A stretch of DNA of 11,149 nt, taken from the NCBI GenBank assembly GCA_023392975.1, contig JAEWNA010000248.1:1-11149 (forward strand), in the 5' to 3' direction. The first letter of the stretch is position 1. Each line of letters begins with the position of its first letter. This document shows positions 1-5,971 of this stretch, piece by piece. The notes below the pieces were generated by a model, which was not told the DNA's origin, made no database searches, and saw nothing but the letters and a program-made list of their open reading frames with translations. Origin of the DNA: Pseudomonadota bacterium. Lineage in GTDB: Bacteria; Pseudomonadota; Gammaproteobacteria; Xanthomonadales; Xanthomonadaceae. A program made the position numbers and the translations under genes.

Positions 1-1490
1 GCCCGTCGTCCGCGACCGTCGAGGGTTCGCCCGACAGCGCGCTGGCCCATGCCGCGCAGCAGGCGCGCAGCGGGCGCCTGGACGAGGCCGTCGCCACGCT
101 GCTGCCCTGCCTGCGACGGCATCCCGATCACTGGCCGCTGACCGCCGCGCTGGTCGATCTGCACGAAGCGCAGGGCGCCATCGACAAGGCGATCGAGCGG
201 CTGACGGCGTTCGTCGCTGACACGCCCGCGTCGGCGGAGGCGTGGTACCGGCTCGCCGGCCTGTGGTCCCGCGGCGGACACCGCGATGCCGCGATCCCGG
301 CGGCACGACACGCCGTCGCGCTGCGGCCCGACTGGCCGGCGGCGCTGAATCGTCTCGGCGGCCTGCTGGAACCGGACGATCCGGCGCAGGCCGAAGCCCT
401 CTTCGTCCAGTCCCTCGCCGCAGATCCCCGCCGGAACGCCGCGCGCCTGAACATGGCGCGCTGCCTGCGCGACCGCGGCGACCTGCCCGCGGCGATCGTG
501 CTGCTGCAGGAGGCCGTGGACCGCGCGCCGGACGATGCGCAGGCACGCGTCGCGCTCGCCGAAGCGCAACTGCAGGCCGGCCGGTTCGCGGAAGGCTGGG
601 CGGGGTACGCCTGGCGCTTCGGCGAGGGCGGCCGCGTGCCGCGGTATCCCGGCACGGAAGCGCCGGTGTGGGACGGCGAACCGCTCGACGGCCGGGTGGT
701 GATGGTCTGGCTGGAGCAGGGCCTCGGCGACCAGTTGCAGTGCTGCCGCTGGCTCCCGGACATCGCCGCCGCGGGCGGCCGGATCTGGCTGCAGACGCCG
801 CGTGTGCTGCAGCCGCTGCTGGAAACGCTCGGCGTGGTCGAGCGCTTCTTCGATGAGGGCGAGACGCCGCGGGGGTTCGATCTGCAGATCCCGCTGATGA
901 GCCTGCCGCATGCTCTGCGCCGCACGCGACAGGACATTCCGGCGGCGCCCTACCTGGCGGCGTCGCCGGAACGCCCGGCAGCATGCGCCTCGCTGCTGGC
1001 GGCTGCCGATGGACGGCTCCGCGTCGGCCTCGTGCACGCCAGCCGGCCCGACCATCCGGCGGCGTCGCGTCGCGATTGCCCGCTGGCGGCGTTCGAGGCG
1101 CTGTCGGACATCCCCGACGTCATGCTCTACAGCCTGCAGTTCGGCGAAGCGGCGGGCGCGATGGCGCGCGCGCAGACATGGCCGCTGGTCGACCTCTCGT
1201 CCGTGCTCGGCGATTTCACGCAGACCGCGGCGATCGTGCGCACGCTGGACCTCGTCGTGACCGTGGACACCGCGATGGCGCATCTGTGCGGCGCGCTGGG
1301 CCATCCGGTCTGGACACTGCTGTCGACGCCCTGCGACTGGCGCTGGGGCGTCGGACGCGACGACACGCCGTGGTATCCGTCGATGCGGCTGTACCGGCAG
1401 ACGGACCGTGGCGACTGGCGGGCACCGCTGGCCGCGATCCGGCACGATCTCGCGCGCCGCGTCGCCGATCGCCTCGCGGCCGGCGCATGA
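1..1490 (+). CDS. TPR-repeat protein with C-terminal glycosyltransferase-like domain (5' end outside window)
   Basis: The reading frame is open from base 3 with no stop, so the gene starts upstream of the window. The visible N-terminal part holds about six TPR-like helical repeats of roughly 34 residues (for example AWYRLAGLWSRGGHRDAAI and LNMARCLRDRGDLPAAI). A linker ending in GRFAEGWAGYAWRF follows, the usual junction in this family. The C-terminal half matches the GT-B-like half of bacterial TPR-glycosyltransferases related to GT9/GT41. It has EQGLGD plus CRW near 713-750, VDTAMAHLCGALGHPVW near 1264-1311, and a DWRWG..R.DTPWYP.MRLYRQ..RGDW tail near 1336-1420. Proteins of this kind are thought to transfer sugars in surface-glycan or protein glycosylation; the acceptor cannot be read from the sequence. 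The stop codon overlaps the next start (ATGA), so the two genes are very likely one transcriptional and translationally coupled unit. Confidence 0.88.
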   Translation, partial: PSSATVEGSPDSALAHAAQQARSGRLDEAVATLLPCLRRHPDHWPLTAALVDLHEAQGAIDKAIERLTAFVADTPASAEAWYRLAGLWSRGGHRDAAIPAARHAVALRPDWPAALNRLGGLLEPDDPAQAEALFVQSLAADPRRNAARLNMARCLRDRGDLPAAIVLLQEAVDRAPDDAQARVALAEAQLQAGRFAEGWAGYAWRFGEGGRVPRYPGTEAPVWDGEPLDGRVVMVWLEQGLGDQLQCCRWLPDIAAAGGRIWLQTPRVLQPLLETLGVVERFFDEGETPRGFDLQIPLMSLPHALRRTRQDIPAAPYLAASPERPAACASLLAAADGRLRVGLVHASRPDHPAASRRDCPLAAFEALSDIPDVMLYSLQFGEAAGAMARAQTWPLVDLSSVLGDFTQTAAIVRTLDLVVTVDTAMAHLCGALGHPVWTLLSTPCDWRWGVGRDDTPWYPSMRLYRQTDRGDWRAPLAAIRHDLARRVADRLAAGA

Positions 1491-2221
1491 CGCCGCTCCC
1501 GGAGTCCCTGCCCTCGCTGTTCGTCATCGCCCTGCCGCGCTCGCTGTCGACGCACGTCCACGAAGCGGCGCGCGCCGCGCTGTCGCTGGCCGCGCCGGCC
1601 TGGACCAGTGCGGGCGAGATCCTCAACACCGGCCGCTGGCGGATGCTCGCGCGCGAGGACGACGGCGATCGCTATGTCACCGCGGACGACGGCGCTCGCT
1701 TCGACACCTGGCAGCGCTTCCTCGACGACGTCGTCGTGAGACGCGGGCGTGCCTACAAGGACGTGGTGCAGCCGTTCGTGTGCGCACACTGGCTGGCGCG
1801 GAGGGACGACCTGCGCGTGCTGCGCATCCGGCGGCCGGTGCCGGATGTCGCCTGGTCGATGCTGGACGCGGGCTGGCGCTATCCGGCGCGGGCGGCGGAG
1901 GCCGGGGGCGACGAGGTCGACCGCCTGCTCTCCGGCCTGCTGCGCGCCCGCGACGCGCTGGCGGGCGTCCCCGCCGCGGAACTGGAGTTCGATGCGTTGC
2001 TGGAAGTGCCTGACGCGCTGTCCGATGCGCTCGCCACGCTCTACCCCGGGATCGATCGGCCGCGCACGCCACCGGGCGATGCCGGCTTCCGTGCACATGC
2101 GCGCAGTGTGCTGCAGCGCCGCACGACCCCGCGCTGGCGCGATCTGGCCGCGCGCGTCGAAGCGCTGGAATCCGCGGGCGTCGCCGTTCCGTCCGCCGGA
2201 TCCCCTCGCTTGGCCGGATGA
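1487..2221 (+). CDS. sulfotransferase-like protein (PAPS-type fold, small)
   Basis: This 244-residue protein starts at the ATG inside the ATGA overlap with the TPR-glycosyltransferase gene; the coupling explains the lack of a strong ribosome binding site. Residues 11-22 (LFVIALPRSLST) resemble the 5'-phosphosulfate-binding loop of sulfotransferases, usually PRSGTT. YKDVVQPF (90-97) follows, then LRVLRIRRPVPDVAWSML (109-126), which matches the 3'-phosphate-binding segment with its Arg and Ser (R115, S124). A late AELEFDALLEVPDAL stretch resembles the usual 'y-e-d-L...P' segment. The inferred activity is transfer of a sulfuryl group from PAPS, perhaps to the glycan or protein handled by its neighbour. 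The P-loop-like motif is non-canonical (SLST in place of SGTT), so a related non-sulfotransferase NTP-binding role cannot be excluded. It is cytoplasmic, with no signal peptide. Confidence 0.7.
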   Translation: MTPLPESLPSLFVIALPRSLSTHVHEAARAALSLAAPAWTSAGEILNTGRWRMLAREDDGDRYVTADDGARFDTWQRFLDDVVVRRGRAYKDVVQPFVCAHWLARRDDLRVLRIRRPVPDVAWSMLDAGWRYPARAAEAGGDEVDRLLSGLLRARDALAGVPAAELEFDALLEVPDALSDALATLYPGIDRPRTPPGDAGFRAHARSVLQRRTTPRWRDLAARVEALESAGVAVPSAGSPRLAG

Positions 2222-2327
2222 TGCACTGCGTCATGCCCTTTCGTGCAATGGCCGCCACTCCGGCGCGGAATCACCATCGGGTGCGGTCGATCGCATGGCC
2301 GCTTCCGCCGCCACGCCACGACACTCC

Positions 2328-2334
2328 GGGGAGG
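2328..2334 (+). promoter_or_regulatory. ribosome binding site of the PhaZ7-like depolymerase gene
   Basis: GGGGAGG lies 6 nt before the ATG at 2341. It fixes the start there rather than at in-frame upstream ATG codons such as 2218, which would overlap the previous gene and place extra polar residues before the signal peptide. I see no convincing -35/-10 pair in the 119-bp gap 2222-2340. Confidence 0.75.
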
Positions 2335-2340
2335 ACACCC

Positions 2341-3513
2341 ATGTCGCGCCATACGCCGAATCCCTTCCGGACGGTTTCCGCCCCGGCCCTCGTCTCCGCG
2401 GCCGCGTCCGCGCTCCTCGCCCTCGCCCTGCCAATGCTCGGCGCGACCGCGCTGCTGCTGCCCGGCCGCGCGCAGGCGCTGGACTGCGGCACGAACAACG
2501 GCTTCACCTGCACCGGCACCGCCTCGCAATACGCCGGGGGCTTCAATCCCGGCGTGGGCAGCGGCGGCTTCGGCGGCGCCTCCGGCTGCACCGCGACGCG
2601 CACGCCGGTGGTGTTCATCCCCGGCAACGGCGACAGTGCGATCAGCTTCGACATGCCGCCCGGCGCCGTCAGCGGCTACACCACGCCGGCCTATTCGATG
2701 TACGACGAGCTGAAGTCGCGTGGCTACAAGGATTGCGAACTGTTCGGCATCACCTACCTCAGTTCCAGCGAGCGCGGCTCGCCGCAGTACAACTACCACA
2801 GCCCGTCCAAGTACCAGATCATCAAGGCCTTCATCGACGCGGTGAAGGCCTACACCGGGCGCAGCCAGGTCGACATCGTCGCGCACTCGATGGGGTCGAG
2901 CATGGCGCTGGCGGCGATCAAGTACTACGGCTACCAGGGCAGCGTGCGCCGCTTCGTCAACATCGGCGGCGGCCTGCGCGGCCTCAACACCTGCTATTCC
3001 ACCGGTTACCAGTCGCCCTACGCCCCGACCTGCAACGCCGAGGCCTACGTCTATCCGTACAACTACTACACGTTCGGCTACTACCCCAGCACCGGCGTGA
3101 CCTTCTACGGCTACAACCGCTGGACCGGCAGCGGCAGCGACAGCCTGCGCGCGATGCCATCGACCTACACCTCGATCGGCTTCTACACGATCACCGCCGG
3201 GTACTACGACCAGGTCCACTGCTTCACCACCAGCTACGCGGGCGGCTGCAACAGCGGCGCGCTGTTCAACGCGACCACGAACGTGAAGGCGCAGGTCGAC
3301 ATCGGCTTCGGCAGCAGCGCCTACGCCTACGACTGGGACTGGGCCGACGGCAGCCCGTTCAACGCCGGCGGCGGCGACACCAGCGGCGGCGTCGGCCACT
3401 TCCGTTCCAAGACCAACGCCGGCCGCATCGTGTACAACATGCTGGCGACCACCTGCACCACCGGCTGCGCGAACGGCTACGCCGGCGTGAACGGGCCGGC
3501 ATTCAACCGCTGA
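2341..3513 (+). CDS. secreted PhaZ7-like poly(3-hydroxybutyrate) depolymerase (lipase-like alpha/beta hydrolase)
   Basis: The protein has 390 residues. Residues 1-46 are a long Sec signal peptide ending AQA, with the mature protein starting LDCGTNNGF, as in PhaZ7 of Paucimonas lemoignei. The mature part (344 aa; PhaZ7 about 342) matches PhaZ7 along its whole length from memory: SQYAGGF, GNGDSAISFDMPPG, YLSSSERGS, VDIVAHSMG, GVGHFRSKTN. The lipase box AHSMG (181-185) supplies nucleophile Ser183. Asp290 (GYYDQV) and His353 (GVGHF) fall at the spacing of PhaZ7 Asp242 and His306. PhaZ7 cleaves amorphous native PHB outside the cell without a separate substrate-binding domain; none is present here either. 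Surface tyrosines equivalent to PhaZ7 Tyr105 and Tyr176 are kept (Tyr152, Tyr223), and residues 236-258 are very Tyr-rich. Oddity: PhaZ7 HGNGD reads PGNGD here (Pro94). Activity on PHB or another polyester is inferred. Confidence 0.9.
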   Translation: MSRHTPNPFRTVSAPALVSAAASALLALALPMLGATALLLPGRAQALDCGTNNGFTCTGTASQYAGGFNPGVGSGGFGGASGCTATRTPVVFIPGNGDSAISFDMPPGAVSGYTTPAYSMYDELKSRGYKDCELFGITYLSSSERGSPQYNYHSPSKYQIIKAFIDAVKAYTGRSQVDIVAHSMGSSMALAAIKYYGYQGSVRRFVNIGGGLRGLNTCYSTGYQSPYAPTCNAEAYVYPYNYYTFGYYPSTGVTFYGYNRWTGSGSDSLRAMPSTYTSIGFYTITAGYYDQVHCFTTSYAGGCNSGALFNATTNVKAQVDIGFGSSAYAYDWDWADGSPFNAGGGDTSGGVGHFRSKTNAGRIVYNMLATTCTTGCANGYAGVNGPAFNR

Positions 3514-3523
3514 TCCAGCCGTC

Positions 3524-3557
3524 TGCGGGCGCCGGCGTGCATGCGCCGGCGCCCGCA
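3524..3557 (+). terminator. perfect 14-bp hairpin after the depolymerase gene
   Basis: TGCGGGCGCCGGCG (3524-3537) and its exact reverse complement (3544-3557) flank a 6-nt loop TGCATG. The hairpin begins 10 bp after the stop codon at 3511-3513. No T-run follows, which is common in very GC-rich genomes, so it may act as a weak intrinsic terminator or as a 3'-end stabilising structure. It separates the depolymerase from the tyrosinase unit. The rest of 3514-3798 holds only this hairpin and the -10 box described next. Confidence 0.65.
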
Positions 3558-3676
3558 TCGCATCGCGATCTTCCGATCGCCACCGTCTACCGAACGACCG
3601 TATTCGCCTCGCCGATGCCCATCGCGACGGCCGTTTCGCGCTGCGGCGCACGCACGTCCGGGCATGCATCCTTCGC

Positions 3677-3682
3677 TATACT
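3677..3682 (+). promoter_or_regulatory. candidate -10 box (TATACT) of the tyrosinase transcription unit
   Basis: TATACT matches the sigma-70 consensus at five of six positions and stands out as AT-rich in a GC-rich gap. No good -35 hexamer is visible 16-18 bp upstream (CGCACGTCCG region), so an activator may be needed. A start near 3689 would give a leader of about 110 nt before the tyrosinase ATG. Confidence 0.4.
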
Positions 3683-3798
3683 CGCTCCGCTGGCATGGAC
3701 GCCCCACACAGCCGCCGGCGACCCGCGCGCGGCCAACGACCGCGCTCCGACACATGGTGCCATCGGCGACGATGCCCATCGCACAGGGAGAGCACAGG

Positions 3799-5427
3799 AT
3801 GCGGTACACACGACGCAGATTCCTCGCCACCACTGCCACCGCCGTGGGTGGCTCGGCGCTTGCCGCCCACACGGGCAATGTCTTCGCTGCGGGCAAATCC
3901 GCCAGCACCGCACGCTGGCACCGCTACGACGTCGCCAGCCCCGAAGGCCAGCGCATGCTCGCCAGCTATGCCAAGGGCGTGAGCGCGATGCTGGCGCTGT
4001 CGCCCAGCGATCCGCGCAACTGGTTCCGTAACGCCTTCACCCATTTCTTCGACTGTCCGCATGGCAACTGGTGGTTCTATGCCTGGCACCGCGGCTACGT
4101 CGGCTATTTCGAACAGACCATCCGCTCGCTCAGCGGTGATCCCGACTTCGCGATGCCGTTCTGGGACTGGACCAGGCAACCGCAGGTCCCCGCCCAGATG
4201 TTCGACGGCGTGCTCACGCCGACGGCCGCGGCTTACGCGCCGTACACCCGCAATCTCGCGGTGTTCACCGACTTCATCCAGCCGTCGCTGCTGAATTACT
4301 GGAATGCGCTATCGGCCGACCAGCGCAAGCAGCTCGATGCGCGCGGCTACAGCACCTTCGACCTGCTCTGGAACGACGTGACCGGCTACAGCCCGAAGCA
4401 GGACGCCGGCGTCTCGGGCAACATGGCCTTCGCCATCACCTGCGGCGCGCGTTACCTCTCGGCGAACGACCCGAAGCTCGACGCCAAGACCCAGGTCGCG
4501 GTCGATACGAACACGATCATCGCCGGCCTCGCGCCCTTCGACTTCCAGAACGAAACCGCGAGCCTGAGCTTCACGAGTTCGAAAACCCCCTCCCACGTCA
4601 TGCAGCCCGACGGCAGCACCCAGTTCTCGGTGCTGGAAGGCCAGCCGCACAACAAGGTGCACAACTGCATCGGCGGCGTCGGCGCGATCGATCCGGGCCC
4701 CTACGGCAACATGACCAACTTCCTGTCGCCGGTCGATCCGATCTTCTTCCTGCACCACGCCAACATGGACCGGCTGTGGGACGTGTGGACCCGCAAGCAG
4801 CAGGCGCTGCGGCTGCCGATCGGGCCGACGGAGGACGCGCAGGCCTTCATGGACGAGCCGTTCCTGTTCTACATCGGCGCCGACGGCACGCCGGTCGGGC
4901 CGACCACCGCAGGCGCGGTGTTCGACACTGCCGCGTTCGACTACGACTACGCGGCGGGCTCCGGCAGCGACTACATTCCCAAGCCCACCCTGCGTCGTCC
5001 CCCGCCCAAGATTGCCGCGATGGTCGACGAGGACAGCGCATCAATCGCCGTACCCAAGGCGTTGGTCGAGCGCCAGCTCGCCGCGACCCAGGCGTCGGCG
5101 CTGATCGCCGAGATCACCATCGAACGGCCGGCCGGCCTGGCGGTATCGCGCGAGTTCGACGTGCTGGTGAACGCGCCGGCGGATGTGGAACGGGTCGACG
5201 CCGACAGCCCCTATTACGCCGGAACGATCTCGTTCTTCGGCCCGGGGATGCCGGGCATGGCGATGTCGCACACCACCACGTTCACGCTGCCGCTGCCGCG
5301 CAAGCTGCGGGCGTTCACCCAGTTGGAAGCGGGTGCGGCGAACCTGGACATCCGGCTGGTACCGTCCAACGGCCGCGCCAAGGACGCGCCCAAGGTGCTG
5401 GGCGTCACCATCGTGCCCGTGCGCTGA
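3799..5427 (+). CDS. Tat-exported tyrosinase / polyphenol oxidase with plant-PPO-like C-terminal domain
   Basis: This is a 542-residue type 3 dicopper oxidase, which would oxidise phenols to o-quinones. The start at 3799 is set by AGGGAG 8 nt upstream and by the twin-arginine signal YTRRRFLATTATAVGG at residues 3-18, so export is predicted to be folded and copper-loaded. Copper site A: His82, His88 and His97 (THFF, CPHG, WHRGYVGYFE). Cys86 sits two residues before His88, the Cys-x-His spacing of fungal tyrosinases and mollusc haemocyanins, which form a thioether. Copper site B: His284, His288 (PHNKVH) and His319 or His320 (DPIFFLHHANMDRLW). Glu280 fits the plant 'water keeper', and Asn285 follows the first CuB His. 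FLFY (355-358) to DYDY (381-384) resembles the plant PPO DWL region. Residues 450-521 (REFDVLVNAP, YAGTISFF, LDIRLVPS) resemble the KFDV shielding domain. Substrate and physiological role (melanin, phenolic detoxification) are unknown. Confidence 0.9.
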   Translation: MRYTRRRFLATTATAVGGSALAAHTGNVFAAGKSASTARWHRYDVASPEGQRMLASYAKGVSAMLALSPSDPRNWFRNAFTHFFDCPHGNWWFYAWHRGYVGYFEQTIRSLSGDPDFAMPFWDWTRQPQVPAQMFDGVLTPTAAAYAPYTRNLAVFTDFIQPSLLNYWNALSADQRKQLDARGYSTFDLLWNDVTGYSPKQDAGVSGNMAFAITCGARYLSANDPKLDAKTQVAVDTNTIIAGLAPFDFQNETASLSFTSSKTPSHVMQPDGSTQFSVLEGQPHNKVHNCIGGVGAIDPGPYGNMTNFLSPVDPIFFLHHANMDRLWDVWTRKQQALRLPIGPTEDAQAFMDEPFLFYIGADGTPVGPTTAGAVFDTAAFDYDYAAGSGSDYIPKPTLRRPPPKIAAMVDEDSASIAVPKALVERQLAATQASALIAEITIERPAGLAVSREFDVLVNAPADVERVDADSPYYAGTISFFGPGMPGMAMSHTTTFTLPLPRKLRAFTQLEAGAANLDIRLVPSNGRAKDAPKVLGVTIVPVR

Positions 5428-5452
5428 GCGTCGCGCCACGAAGGCCTGCACC

Positions 5453-5887
5453 ATGCACCGCGCCACCGCCCTGCTCTGCACGCTGCTGCTCGCGGCCTGC
5501 GCGCACGCGACGCCGCCCGCGGTGCAGGGGCAGGACGGGCACGGTGCAGGCATCGACGGGCTGGCGTACGACCTCACGCTCCCCCGGCAGCCTCGGCCGG
5601 GGGAGCGCGTGCTGCTCGAAGTCAGGCTCGGTGTGATCGGCAGCGGGCAGGACATCGTCCTGAGGACGCGCGACGGCACGCTCATCGGGACGGCGTCCCC
5701 GCATGGCATCCGGGCGGGCAGTCCTGCCGGCACCTATGTCGTCCCGGTCCCGCCGGAGATCCTCGAACGCGAGGGCCGCGACGGGCACCTGCAGCTGCGC
5801 ATCCGGATCGAACCCGCCGACACCGCCCCGCGGCCGGCGCGTGCCGACGAAGTGCTCGACGTGCGGGCGGTCGTGCCAGCAGGTTGA
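5453..5887 (+). CDS. small outer-membrane-type lipoprotein downstream of tyrosinase, function unknown
   Basis: A 144-residue protein whose N-terminus (MHRATALLCTLLLAAC) is a short lipoprotein signal with lipobox LAAC. Cys16 would be the lipidated residue, and Ala follows it, not Asp, favouring the outer membrane. The start has GAAGG about 8 nt upstream and lies 25 bp after the tyrosinase stop with no hairpin between, so co-transcription is likely. The body alternates hydrophobic and polar residues (RVLLEVRLGVI, DIVLRTRDGTLIG, GTYVVPVPPEIL, LQLRIRIEP), suggesting an all-beta, Ig-like sandwich. I do not recognise a family. Its last strands (TYVVPVPPEIL...LRIRIEP) read like the end of the tyrosinase C-terminal domain (TFTLPLPRKL...LDIRLVP), so a stand-alone shielding or chaperone-like partner is possible but speculative. 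There are no His/Met clusters of the copper-chaperone kind. Confidence 0.8.
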   Translation: MHRATALLCTLLLAACAHATPPAVQGQDGHGAGIDGLAYDLTLPRQPRPGERVLLEVRLGVIGSGQDIVLRTRDGTLIGTASPHGIRAGSPAGTYVVPVPPEILEREGRDGHLQLRIRIEPADTAPRPARADEVLDVRAVVPAG

Positions 5888-5916
5888 CGGTCGCGCCCGC
5901 CAACGTCCGGCGGCCT

Positions 5917-5938
5917 CCCGTTGCCGCGGCGCAGCGGG
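5917..5938 (+). terminator. 8-bp hairpin after the tyrosinase-lipoprotein unit
   Basis: CCCGTTGC and GCAGCGGG pair over 8 bp (one G-U) around the loop CGCGGC, 29 bp after the lipoprotein stop. No T-run follows. It could end the tyrosinase transcript just before the methyltransferase gene. Confidence 0.35.
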
Positions 5939-5971
5939 TACCCTGCTCGCCCGCCCCGCGATTCGCACGCC

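Noticed and set aside
2218..2234. Near-perfect 7-bp dyad ATGATGC-ACT-GCGTCAT at the stop of the sulfotransferase-like gene.
   Set aside because: The 3-nt loop, one G-U pair, overlap with the stop codon and lack of a T-run make it too weak to call a terminator.
2041..3669. A long open frame on the minus strand opposite the depolymerase gene.
   Set aside because: It is a shadow of high third-position G+C on the plus strand. The translation is Val/Ala/Arg-rich low-complexity with no motifs, while the plus strand encodes a clear PhaZ7 homologue.
3695..3982. Possible 95-codon upstream reading frame in the tyrosinase leader.
   Set aside because: It has no ribosome binding site, an Arg/Pro-rich composition and overlaps the tyrosinase start in another frame.
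5453..5887. The lipoprotein as a MelC1-type tyrosinase copper chaperone.
   Set aside because: There is no His-rich or copper-binding pattern, no twin-arginine signal, and a lipobox instead; only the position is comparable.
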